Source: Hirudinaria manillensis
Taxonomy: Eukaryota > Annelida > Clitellata > Hirudinida > Hirudinidae
Direction of reading: 5' to 3'
NCBI GenBank assembly: GCA_034509925.1
Contig: CM067531.1
Span: 1,930,001-1,994,000, forward strand
DNA: 64,000 bases
A model generated the notes under the pieces. That model worked only from the letters and a program-made list of their open reading frames with translations, did no database searches and had not been told where the DNA came from. The first letter of the stretch is position 1. Every line of letters starts with the position of its first letter. Made by a program: the position numbers and the translations under genes. This document shows positions 13,075-29,477 of the stretch, in pieces.

Positions 13075-13725
13075 ACCGCAACAACAATTCGTGTCCTAAA
13101 CTACTTGACAACAAGTAAAAGCAATCATAAAAATCTGAAATAAACACTTAATAGCTTCATTAGAAAGGCATAATTTCAAATACCACGGTTAGAAATCCGA
13201 TCACGCCAAGGGTTAAATCATAAAATTGGATTAAAAATAGGAGAAAAAAACATTAGCAGCCACTTGAAAGACAATGGCACTGATCCCCGTGGTACCATAA
13301 CACTTACAAAGTTTAAAAAAGAAAAACGCTAATAAAGAAGACGTTGTACTACTCGTCGTACTGGTCGTTGTACTTGTCGTTGTACTTGTGGTACTGAATC
13401 GAATACTTCATTGTACCAGTCGCTCCTGTTCGCATTAGTTCGCGGGCAGTCATGTTTGCGAGCTCGAGACAAGCAAATAATAGTCGAGGAACAGGGCCTT
13501 TGTGAATTGATTTTAAAAGAAAGGCCTGTCTTTTACGACACTCGGTTTTAAAATCCTAGACACAGAAAGGGAACGTTCTAGGCAAACTTAACTTAACTTT
13601 CATAACAAAATCCGATTCGATTGGCTGAAATAAACTTCAAATTAAACGTTAATTGTTTTAATTAAATCAACAAATCGATAAAAGCGACGACGTTTGTGTT
13701 AAATTTGCCGGCATAAGTTTCCAAA

Positions 13726-18666
<4,941 letters not shown>

Positions 18667-19443
18667 GGCCAAAAGCAGCCCCCAATCCGTGACATATTTA
18701 TGCAATTAAAATGGACCGAAGTCGTGTTTTCCAGGTGCAACGTGCGACATTTTTTCGACATCTTAGTCGGCTTTCTTGAGCGCGAATCGAAGACAGTCTA
18801 GCCGTTATGAGGCTTAAATTAACTTTGTTATTAACTAATTTTACCGCTAAATATCATTATTAATTAATTAAATAGCTTCATTCGTCTGCGGTCATTAAAA
18901 ACTCAGATAGTAGAAGGCACTCCGCAGTTCAATCGCATGTCTACAAATGCTTCAACATTAGTGGTCTTAGAAAAGAAGGAATTCTTGACTGAACGCATTT
19001 CCGACTAGGACTGAATGTGTTAGGCATAGTGCTTCATAAATAAAATATCATTAGTTGCTAGGGTCATCATAGGGTCACCATGAGCAGACCACCCCCTTCC
19101 CCGCCAATCAACTCAATCCCAACAGTGGAAAAGGACCAGAACAGCGACAGAAGACCATTTTGTTTAGCAGTCCTTGACAAACAACGTCAGATGAAACTTA
19201 ACTAAAACTTAATCAAAACTTCGTGTCCAAGAAAAAAAAATTATTTTGTAAATTTTAAATAAAGGAGATCAGTCAGTATAAATTAACTGATGACGAGTGA
19301 CCCGCTTATTGTAAATTAGGTCACCCCTCAAAGGGCACGAGACAGACAATGATTTGATTCGATTACATTACATATTCACATTTCAATAAACAAAAAAGAA
19401 GAAAAAAAATCATTTACAAGCATCGGAATCCGTCGAACGAAGG
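18667..19443. other. Convergent 3' intergenic region, copy A
   Basis: About 780 bp between the VWA/EGF stop codon and the separase stop codon, which face each other tail to tail. No frame of interest. Several AATAAA-like signals occur on either strand. The same stretch recurs at 44350-45123 with small indels. Confidence 0.6.
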
Positions 19444-21345
19444 TCACGACTTCGATTCCTTGAGCGTCACGGGAAACCCGTAGACCACCGGGGCTGCCCC
19501 CGTGAGGTGCCTGAGGGAGCAGGCCTTTCTGCTCTCGGCGGCGTTGTACAGGAGGTCCCGGTCCGATTGCGATGACCGCGGGCTCCAACTCTTGAGGAGT
19601 TTTTCTATGTATCTGTCGATGTCCTTGTCCGTCACGTCCCAGAGCATCGCAAGGACGCAAGGTCTTGGAGAGAGAAGAATTGTTACATATTGAACATATT
19701 GTTAATATTTATTTATTATTTGAAACAATATTTAGGTAATCTTAGATTTTGAGTCTTCATAAATTATTTATTTTCTATTTTATCTTTTTTTTTGTATTTT
19801 ATTTTATTATTGCTAAATTGAATATTACTTTGAGAGAAAAAATCAAAAAGTTTCACGATTTGCTTTTCCAACAAAGAAGATTAAAAATACTGGTTTATCA
19901 ATAATAATAACAACAACAACAATAATAATAATAATAATAAACATAAGATAATTAGAAAGAAGAGAACAACCAAAAAAAATGAAACTTACGAGTTGGCGAG
20001 GAAGTATTGAACAAGGATTCCTGTCGGCTCAAATCGACCGAACGAAGTGAGTCTCCCGCTGCTGCAACCAACCAGCAGCACCGCGGACCTGCACATCAAC
20101 TTCTGAAGGTCGTCACCCTTCAGGTACTTTGCCCCTGACCCGTGCCCACAGTAACTGGCAGGAAAGAGGTATAATAAAATTAATAATAATAAAAATATAA
20201 TAAATGAGAATATAATTATTATTATTACTATAACAATATGCGTCGTCATGTACGTCTATTGATACAATTAATTATTTAATTAATAATGGTTAATTGATGA
20301 TCAAATAGAATGATTGATTTATAAAAAAGATCAGACACTCACATGTAAAGGTCCCTGATTGAGAGATTCTTGGAAATTTCGTCTGAGGTCGGTGGTCTCC
20401 CAATGACGCCCTCCCAACCGGGCTCCCTGTTTGGAGAAGAGGAGAGTTGCGATTAGCAAACTGAAGGTCATCGTTATGACTCAATTATCAACGTCGTCGT
20501 CATCATCATCAACAACAATTCGCGACTAAAGAATCGACGACTCACTTCCTGAACCACCCCTCGAAGTGTTGCTGCGTGCTCGGGAGGTTGTCGTCAGGAT
20601 TGAGGACGTAGTAGGCATTGCTCTTGTCAACGCCGGAGCCCAAGACGGAGGTCGGGTCGCTCCCGGCGGCGGAATACTGCGCCAAGAGGCAATGGAGGTT
20701 GAGGTGACGAGTGAACAACTGCTTCTCCAGGCCCGGAAGGTTTTCCAGGGGCAGATGTTGGATGTCCTGGTTTGGAACGACAGAAAGGTCAAGAGACGGA
20801 TGCAAAGATTGCTTAAAATATCGCTTGCAATAATAACTGTTCATGTCTCATTGTCATTACTAGTTGACCATAAAATGGCCTTAATGAAGTTAATTAATGT
20901 TAATGGCATATCATTTATTTCATGAACCTTCGATGATTATGATAATTATCGTCTTTAAACAATAAAATAATAATTATTAAAGAATGTAATTCCACGTTCT
21001 GTTAAATTATTATTATTATTGTTATTTGCACTGCAAGCAATATAAATGTTATCATTAAAAGATTTACAAATAAAGTCACCCGCAGCGATCCTAAAAGATT
21101 GATCGATCGATCGAACGAATGAATGAATGAATGAATGAAAAAAAGAAGTAAAAAAGGACGACCTTGTCGAGAATGAGAATGACAGGACCCCTGCTGGCGA
21201 TTTCAAGGTTGAACTTCTTCGAGATGGACTGAACGAGAGGAATGAAGTGCTTCAACTGGTCCCTGTCGGCATCCGGCTCTGCCAGGAAGGACAGGGCTTG
21301 TATCATGCCTCGCTTGTCAAGAAGATGAGAGCCACTCAATAGAAG
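19444..21345 (-). pseudogene. Separase 3' fragment (exons 12-16 only)
   Basis: Exons in coding order: 21345-21163, 20766-20546, 20426-20343, 20154-19990, 19663-19444. Each has exactly the same length as its counterpart in the complete gene (183, 221, 84, 165 and 220 nt). All frames and splice sites are intact, including both catalytic motifs, CGHGSG and LVGCSSG. The first eleven exons (about 1,700 residues) are missing because the duplicated segment ends at 21444 in intron 11. There is no obvious start codon or promoter upstream, only simple repeats and unrelated DNA, so I call it a truncated duplicate. Coding changes relative to the complete copy are few (for example QLFTRH versus QSFTRH). 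The intact frames point to a recent event or to gene conversion with the full copy. A transcript starting in the adjacent DNA cannot be excluded from sequence alone. Confidence 0.9.
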
Positions 21346-23372
21346 CTGTTATGAGATAACAAAGGAATAATATAATTGAAAATGATTAATATATTTCAGC
21401 ATTATGAATAAATAATGAAATTGATAACAATAAAGCAGGTTTGTAAGACTGGTGGGGCAGACGAACTTGGAAGAGAAGATGGCGGGAAACCGGGCAGACG
21501 TTGCGAGACTTTTGAGAAAATTTCGTCGTGGACAGTCGATGGATGAGCAGGGTCGTGATTTTTATGTCAGTCTCGAAGAAGTATTCTGCCTCACTGCTGC
21601 TGTTGTTGTTGTTGTTGAAGTGGTTGTAATTGGTATTGTCGTTGTTATTCTTGCTGTTGTTGTGAACGTTGTAATCTTCTCTGGTAGGGATTTCGTAGTC
21701 TGCGATAGTAGTGCTGTTGTGGGCCTGTAAGTTTACGATCGAGTTGTTAAAAACGGTGGGATGGCATTTTTATAAGTCAATCGAGGCACAATAAATTCAT
21801 AAACGAGAAACTCCATGACAAGTCTTGATTTTTGGCAGGAGGAGAACATTTTATTTATGTGGTTGGTGACGAAATTTTGGACCAAAGGTTAGTGACTCAA
21901 GGGGAGAAGCTTGCACCCATTGCCCTTGCCGGTTTAGGCCATTGTGACGATAACATAGGATGAGTAACTTGCTTTTGGAGACTCGCCGTTACGTTCAATC
22001 AGATTAAAATTCGGTCAGTGAACCTAATTTATTTCATATTAATTAATTAGTGCCCAAAAAACCCCGAAAACTCTCGTGCGACTTGGTGCAATGACAACTC
22101 TGAACCGAAAGAAAGGTGGAATAAATTATTTCAGATTTTTTTCCACGCAAGTTGATCAAAAAAAAAATTCTACAAAATGAACGAGTGAAGCGTCTATCAT
22201 CGCGAGGAAAAATGGCAGACGCCTTGCCCTGATACGTCTTGCAGATTCAGAAAAAAGATTGCCAGTCCCGATATATGCCTTTTCTTCCCTAGACTGTAAA
22301 TCACTACCCGTGGACGCCCAGGGGAGCTGGAAGGATGGAACGTTGAGAAAACACGGGAGAAAGAATAAATCGTCTGCTGGATTATTTCGATCAATGGACG
22401 GAGATGATCTACGACAAGTGTGGAACTCGAGTGAGGAATGGGTGGAGGAGGAGAATAGCGATGGTGGTGGTGAGGATGATAATGATGACCATGGTGATGG
22501 TGATGATGACGACGACGACGATGGTGATGCTGATGATGATGACGACGATGGTGATGATAAAAAAACAAGATAAGACGATCGGCATAGGTCTCCAGACACT
22601 GGTTTAAAATCCACCTGATGATGCCAAACTCAGATAAAACAAAAAAAGTGGCGGGAAGTGGAAAATAAAGAAAAAAAATTGAGGCATTGAGAAGTTTTTA
22701 TTTTTTGTTTTTACACAAAGTTTCAATAAATTATCACGAAATACGCGAAATTTATTGAAATTTTAGAAAAAACATGGAAAATATTACATAAATTAAGAAA
22801 TAAAATGAATTTAGATAATTTAATTAAGATATTAAATAGATTAATTATTACTTAAGATGACGTCCTAGAAAAATTATTTCTTGGCTTGTAAGAATCAGGT
22901 GATTTAGACAACATTAACTTCCTTTTATTTACACCTCAGTATGTTGTAGCAAATGAAAACTTGGATTAAATTACCACATTCGTCATCTTTATTAATAAGT
23001 TATTAATAAATTTTGATTATATTAAATAAATATAAAAATAATTTGTGAAATAAATACATAATAAAATACAATTTAAAGTCGTTAGCTGAAAGGTGACAGT
23101 TGGCTTTCAAACGTTTACACCAAAAGGTAAAAGGTCACCTGGGGTCAACTTAGTTGTTGTTGTTGTCGTTGTTGGATGCCCTCATTTGTTGAGATTTACT
23201 ACCCGACAACAGGGCAACAGGGGTTAAGCAGGGTTGGTGTTGAAACAACAACAACAACAACAACACATTTTCCGTTTGGGTCTTTGACAGCAACTGAAAT
23301 GATGCCTTTTGAAGTCTTGCGGTAGGTAATGTTTTTTTGGGCGCATTTAATTTGTTACCTAAATTAATAAAC

Positions 23373-23387
23373 TATTATTATTATTAA

Positions 23388-23418
<31 letters not shown>

Positions 23419-23425
23419 ATTATTA

Positions 23426-23476
<51 letters not shown>

Positions 23477-23488
23477 TTATTATTATTA

Positions 23489-23558
<70 letters not shown>

Positions 23559-23559
23559 C
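23373..23559. repeat. (ATT)n microsatellite
   Basis: Nearly pure trinucleotide run of about 187 bp with a few interruptions. The poly-Ile frame on the minus strand is an artefact of it. Confidence 0.97.
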
Positions 23560-23809
23560 AGCACTTTTATTAATTTCACATTAATGATTGAAAATTTTAG
23601 ATCAATCAGCAATACAGTATGGATGTCATCAATTATCATATTTTAATCTATTAATATTGCTAATAAAGACCATCATCATCATCATCGACATAAGCGTCGT
23701 CGTCGTCATCTTCACCATGAACGGCAGATTATTCTGGTGATGAATGAACCGAAAGAATGTAACTTTATTGCCTATTAAAGTAGAGACAAATGCCTGGTTG
23801 ATTGAAGGT

Positions 23810-23890
23810 GGTTGATTGAAAATGGATGATTGAAGGTGATTGATTGAAAATGGATGATTGAAAGTGGTTGATTGAAAATGGATGATTGGT
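23810..23890. repeat. 28-bp minisatellite, three copies
   Basis: Tandem units containing GATTGAAAATGGATGATTGA with small differences. Confidence 0.85.
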
Positions 23891-25247
23891 GCCGCATTGT
23901 CCGATACATTGAGTGTGATGTTGACAGTGACATATTATTAATTAATATTAATATGTTAACAATATCATCCAGTGGTTTAGTTTAGGATTTTTAAAATTTA
24001 AAAAGAAGTTGGAAAATGTATTTACACAGATTGGGACGACATCTTTTCTTACATAATTTGCTTCTCATAACAAAGATTCAGAAGGTGCTGACAGTGGCTG
24101 GGGGAGGCACATACCCTATTCAGCCATACCCTCCCCCTTATGGCTTTACATTGCTTGCAGCTATCCGTAGTCCAAGCACCAGATGCACGAAGCACTGGAG
24201 ACCATTTGTTGTTTATTACGAAATAATTTGACTTTAAATTACCTTTTACTCCACATTTTTATTGGCCATCGAATAAAAATCGTGTCGACAGGTGACCTAT
24301 TTTGCCGGCTAATAAACAATTGCCAACGAGTACATAAAACTTTACATGAAAAACATTTTGATAATAATAACGGTGTAAAATAATTATAATTAATTAATTT
24401 AAAATTATATATATAACAATAACAATTATTATTATTATTATTATTTATTACATTTATTATTATTATTATTATTTTGATCCATCCACTTTTTCCAACTTTT
24501 CACCAATGTCGTCGTCTTCATCACCATTCTCGATATTAATAGCATTTTATGTAATAAAGAAATAAAATAATGATTGAAATAAAATATAATTCCCGCATTC
24601 AATCCTAAAATAAGAACGTTTAAAGGTTTAATATTAAATATTTAATATTAAATTCGATAAATACAAAAAATGTCCGACTTGTTTTGCAAAAATGTGAGAA
24701 TTCAAAACATTTTAAATGTTCTAAACAACCCCGAGGCAGACGACATTTGTTCCGAGCGCGAACTCTGCTTCCCGCCCTCTGATTATATTATGATTATAAT
24801 TACTTAAACTATTACACGATCAATTAGTTTTTCCTCTGTTTGATTAAATTTAAATTTAAAAAACAAATCAAAAAGAAAATGACACATTTAATTCAAAATG
24901 ATTTCAAAAGTTCGAAATTAATAATTTTAATTTATTGGAAAATAGCAAATAAAACTCGAATCGTTTGATTGAAGAGAACATAATTGGTTGATATTACCTG
25001 TACAATCTGTAGCATGGCCCAGGTCATGATGAAGAAGACAGTGCAACAACTTTTAGACGATGATTTTGTCGTCTGCATATTTGAGCGCCAATCTTAATTA
25101 GTCATTCGATCAATCAATCAATTTATTAATTAATTATTTTTTGTATAATATTAATAATAATAATAATATCAATAACAAATCTGCTATTATCACTCGCAGA
25201 GGGCGAGTAATTGTTCGAAATTCTTAGCCGACTGCAGCTTCTCAAAG

Positions 25248-25352
25248 ATGCCAAGTGTGAATGAAGAATGGCGGATGGATCACTGCTCTTTTATATTTGC
25301 TTTAGCACCGTACAATGACGTGCTGATGTACGGCATCATCACAAAAACATCG
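25248..25352 (+). other. 35-codon exon-like block with splice donor (one per array unit)
   Basis: An ATG-led open block of exactly 35 codons, beginning MPSVNEEWRMDHCSFIFALA and ending ...GIITKTS directly before GTAAGA. It recurs in every unit: 28405-28509, 31584-31688, 34696-34800 and 37873-37977, changed only at residue 3 (S to R). It has protein-like composition, unlike the surrounding AT-rich DNA. An in-phase acceptor (ATTTACAG) about 550 bp downstream, near 25881, opens a further frame of about 62 codons to a stop at 26070. A two-exon protein of about 97 residues is therefore possible. In unit 5 a one-base insertion breaks the second part. I recognise no family; it could also be a captured exon fragment. 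Confidence 0.3.
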
Positions 25353-26329
25353 GTAAGAAGGTGATGACAACAATTACTAAAAAGGTTATTTCGCGCTGAC
25401 AAATTTTGAAGCATGATAATCGTCGATAGTCGTCATCATCACCGCTGCCATTATCATCATCGTCGTCGTCGTCATCATCATCAGTCGATTGCAAGAGATT
25501 TAAATGAGTAGAACCAAGGTTCAGATAGGAAGTTGAGGATGAAACCGAACCAATTTTAAATTTTAAAAGATTTGAATGTTTTTTCGAAGAATTCTTCAAA
25601 ATAAATTTGAATAAAATTGGAAACAAAAACAACTTATTCCGTTTACCATTTAATTACGTTCACAATTTAATTTAATATATAATAATAAATTAATTGATTG
25701 ATTGATTGGCTATGCCGACCAATAGGCCCCTCGATGAGGTTCCTCTTACGGCACATCTCCGGTTCAAATCCGTACCGCCACTTAAAACTAAATGCACTTA
25801 TTTAAATTATTTTTATATAATTCAATTAGAAATCTTACTTTAAAAGTATTTGAAATTAAATCTGAAAAATTAAATCATTTACAGAATTTTATTAAATTTG
25901 AAACAACTTCATTCTTATCTTTGGTCCAATTTTTGGCCAAAAGGTCAAGTAATAAAACCGCCAGCCATAATTTCTTAACTCACTCGCAAATACAATTCGC
26001 GAGCTCAACACAACTTATCCACATTATCTGGCAATTAGATATTTTTGCGACCCTGGATCCAGATAATTAATGAATAATTAAAATGATATTGCGAATTATT
26101 TATTTTATTTTATAATTAATTAAATTAAATTAAAAATAATAATTAAATAATAATTTTTTAATTAATTAATATTCCGGGTAATATTTAGAGTCTTTTGTTG
26201 TGAACCTCGACAAATAATTTAATGTACAAAAGCATAACGAGAGTGAGATAGATATTAGACTTCAAGACTCAGACTCAGACTATTAGGCACTGCAAATCTT
26301 CCAGGACATCTTTAGATCAATTACGCTAA

Positions 26330-27595
26330 ATGAACACTTTCAAAAAACCCTCCACAATTAGTTTGACAGGTTATAACATCATGAATTCAAAGTTTGAAAT
26401 CTCTACGGCATTTGAGAAAATCGTAAAATCGAGCGATCCTTTGGAAGAATTTGAAGAGAACGTTGGAAATAACTCTCTGAAAGAATGGCTGGAAAACGGA
26501 TACGGAGAGGTTATTTCTGGTTTCATTAGATCCCCGGAGTGCGAAAGTGATATGTTCGATAGGTGCCTGAATATCATCGATGCAATCATACCACCAGTTC
26601 CAAAGTTCATGGACGGCAGGGTTCATAAAAATATTTTCAACATTTCGTCCTGTATGGACGATATAGAGGCACTCGAGTATTTAATATCCTTAATTATACA
26701 TCCTATTTTAGAGTGTACGTTTAAATCCAAATATGAAATACCAGCCATATTTGAAAAAGATATTTACTCCGATGTCTTTCTGAAAATCGTTTATTATGCC
26801 AATAAACTGACCATAAATGACTGCCTCATAACATCGAAGTTGATCAATATACTCCGTATCATATACTGGAATTTAGAGTTATGGGACTTTGATTCAATTC
26901 TTAGGGCCTTGGCATTACTATCCATTTTGTTCGAAAAAGTACCATCGCTTCAAATGTACCTGACGCCAGGCGTCTACCTCAAAGTGAAAGCGATATTTAC
27001 AATATATGAAGAGATCCAATGCTTTCATGTGGATTGTATACGAAAAATCTTTTATTGTTTTGGACTCGATGAGACGTTTCATATAGAATTTCCATTGTTT
27101 AAAGTAATGCAGGACGTTGACTTCAAAGGACGATGTCTTGTCACGTCTTTGAGTCTTGCATTGAGAATAATAAGTGACAGTAACTTTGATGTCATCCAAT
27201 TCATTTTTAGTGGTCTACTGCAGAAATTTCATTCACTTTTGTGCAAACCTTCTGAGTTTCGTGACCAGTCGTTCGTATTCAAGTCTTTTCTCAGATTGTT
27301 TGTAGTCTTTCAAGATGGCATTGAAAACCGTTGCACGAGAAACGAAGACTTGTTTACGAAATTTGAAGGGATGATTTATAGAGCTAAATATTTCTTCAAC
27401 ATACATACTTGCATCGAGGAAAAAGTTGAAAGTTATCCTTATTCAGTTATTTATGAACGCATTGAAAGTTATACAACTTTAGTGATGGATCTATTGAGCG
27501 TCGTGGTTAAACTGGACCGCACTTGGTACAAATGGTTTTACACTGCAGAAAAGTTTAACATAATTGAAGATGATTACTTCTCTTTTTGGCCTTGA
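26330..27595 (+). CDS. Unknown intronless gene, array unit 1 (421 aa)
   Basis: Intact frame from an ATG that follows an in-frame TAA directly (TAAATG), so the start is well defined if the gene is intronless. There is no signal peptide and no clear membrane span. The protein is mostly alternating amphipathic segments rich in Leu, Ile, Phe and acidic residues, suggesting an alpha-helical solenoid (ARM/HEAT-like). The N-terminal part, with IVKSSDPLEEF followed by WLENGYGEVISGFI, faintly recalls the first ARM repeats of importin-alpha; this is inference from pattern only. No catalytic motif is visible. The C-terminus ends DDYFSFWP. The five copies share flanks, so each may carry its own promoter and polyadenylation region; AATAAA-type signals lie about 450-500 bp downstream. 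I do not recognise the family and assign no function. Confidence 0.75.
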   Translation: MNTFKKPSTISLTGYNIMNSKFEISTAFEKIVKSSDPLEEFEENVGNNSLKEWLENGYGEVISGFIRSPECESDMFDRCLNIIDAIIPPVPKFMDGRVHKNIFNISSCMDDIEALEYLISLIIHPILECTFKSKYEIPAIFEKDIYSDVFLKIVYYANKLTINDCLITSKLINILRIIYWNLELWDFDSILRALALLSILFEKVPSLQMYLTPGVYLKVKAIFTIYEEIQCFHVDCIRKIFYCFGLDETFHIEFPLFKVMQDVDFKGRCLVTSLSLALRIISDSNFDVIQFIFSGLLQKFHSLLCKPSEFRDQSFVFKSFLRLFVVFQDGIENRCTRNEDLFTKFEGMIYRAKYFFNIHTCIEEKVESYPYSVIYERIESYTTLVMDLLSVVVKLDRTWYKWFYTAEKFNIIEDDYFSFWP

Positions 27596-29477
27596 TCTAA
27601 TGAGAATAATATTAAGAATTATTTGAGTATTGGTAATAAATTTTGAAATCGTTTTTCCTAAGCTTCAGCTGGCTATTTTCCCATTTTATTCTGACAATCA
27701 TTGCATATCTAGTGAAGTCACCAAGACTGAGTCATTACAAACATATTCTTAAAATAAATATAACGTAAGATTTATTTGCCAAAAAGAAAAAGAGATGGAG
27801 ATTATAAACAGTTTAGAAACAAAAAGACAGATTTTAACTTTATTTGTTTGTTCATAATTTATCTTAAAAATGAAAACCTTGGAGTCTAGCTTGGGAAAGA
27901 TTCCTCCGCTGATAATGGGAAGAGTTACTCGAATAACCGTGCCAGGCTCTTCGTCTGTTCACCCTGAAATCGGCACTTTTATCTCCATCAAAATCAATAT
28001 TATTATTATTGTTATTATCCATCCACTTTTTCCAACTTTTCACCAATGTCATTCTCGATATTAAATGCATTTTATGTAATAAAGAAATAAAATAATGATT
28101 GAAATAAAATATAATTTTCGCATTCATTCCTAAAATAAGGACGTCTAAACGTTTAATATTAAATATTTAATGATAAATTCGATAAATACAAAAAATGTCC
28201 GACATGTTTTGCAAAAATGTGAGAATTAACAACGATTAGTTTGTCGTCTGCATATTTGGGCGCCAATCTTAATTAGTCATTCGATCAATCAATTTATTAA
28301 TTAATTAATTTTTTATTATTATAATAATAATGATATCAATAACAAATCTGCTATTATCACTCGCAGAGGGCGAGTAATTCTTTGCCGACTGCAGCTTCTC
28401 AAAGATGCCAAGAGTGAATGAAGAATGGCGGATGGATCACTGCTCTTTTATATTTGCTTTAGCACCGTACAATGACGTGCTGATGTACGGCATCATCACA
28501 AAAACATCGGTAAGAAGGTGATGACAACAATTACTAAAAAGGTTATTTCGCGCTGACAAATTTTGAAGCATGATAATCGTCGACAGTCGTCATCATCACC
28601 GCTGCCATTATCATCATCGTCGTCGTCATCATCATCATTCGATTGCAAGAGATTTAAATGAGTAGAACCAAGGTTCAGATAGGAAGTTGAGGATGAAACC
28701 GAACCAATTTTAAATTTTAAAAGATTTGAATGTTTTTTCGAAGAATTCTTCAAAATAAATTTGAATAAAATTGGAAACAAAAACAACTTATTCCGTTTAC
28801 CATTTAATTACGTTCACAATTTAATTTAATATATAATAATAAATTAATTGATTGATTGATTGGCTATGCCGACCAATAGGCCCCTCGATGAGGTTCCTCT
28901 TACGGCACATCTCCGGTTCAAATCCGTACCGCCACTTAAAACTAAATGCACTTATTTAAATTATTTTTATATAATTCAATTAGAAATCTTACTTTAAAAG
29001 TATTTGAAATTAAATCTGAAAAATTAAATCATTTACAGAATTTTATTAAATTTGAAACAACTTCATTCTTATCTTTGGTCCAATTTTTGGCCAAAAGGTC
29101 AAGTAATAAAACCGCCAGCCATAATTTCTTAACTCACTCGCAAATACAATTCGCGAGCTCAACACAACTTATCCACATTATCTGGCAATTAGATATTTTT
29201 GCGACCCTGGATCCAGATAATTAATGAATAATTAAAATGATATTGCGAATTATTTATTTTATTTTATAATTAATTAAATTAAATTAAAAATAATAATTAA
29301 ATAATAATTTTTTAATTAATTAATATTCCGGGTAATATTTAGAGTCTTTTGTTGTGAACCTCGACAAATAATTTAATGTACAAAAGCATAACGAGAGTGA
29401 GATAGATATTAGACTTCAAGACTCAGACTATTAGGCACTGCAAATCTTCCAGGACATCTTTAGATCAATTACGCTAA

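Larger units (their letters stand above)
9760..13725. other. Gene-free stretch with repeats
   Basis: I see no supported gene in these 4 kb. Contents: a purine-rich (GAGA) patch near 10465-10500, a tandem duplication at 11073-11440 followed by a GC-richer block to about 11690 that looks like a mobile-element remnant, a GTT run near 12284-12304 and a minisatellite at 12982-13074. The stretch just upstream of 13726 should contain the promoter of the VWA/EGF gene, but I see no distinctive core element. Confidence 0.5.
21445..24478. other. Unique DNA between duplication copy A and tandem array
   Basis: No gene recognised in 3 kb. It holds GTT/GTTGTT runs (about 21600-21660), a GATGATGAC block (22455-22560), paired GTT and AAC runs (about 23155-23265), a long (ATT)n at 23373-23559 and a minisatellite at 23810-23890. 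The longest open frames, on both strands around 22156-22614, are products of the GAT repeat. Confidence 0.55.

Noticed and set aside
22156..22614. Overlapping frames of 100-150 codons on both strands, rich in Asp, Ser or His
   Set aside because: All derive from one GATGAT/GAC repeat; different frames of the same repeat give different homopolymers.
25339..25632. Minus-strand frame of about 97 codons with a poly-Asp run, repeated in most array units
   Set aside because: It crosses the proposed splice donor on the other strand and its core is a GAT repeat of varying length. Conservation between units is no more than that of the surrounding DNA.
25700..25790. A tRNA gene in each array unit
   Set aside because: Only a B-box-like word is present. 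Acceptor and anticodon stems do not pair, and the unit 5 copy has a deletion through the B-box flank.
28240..28275. Minus-strand KYADDKLIV in array units, resembling the YxDD of reverse transcriptases
   Set aside because: A stop lies a few codons upstream and no other RT motif is in frame; too short to support.
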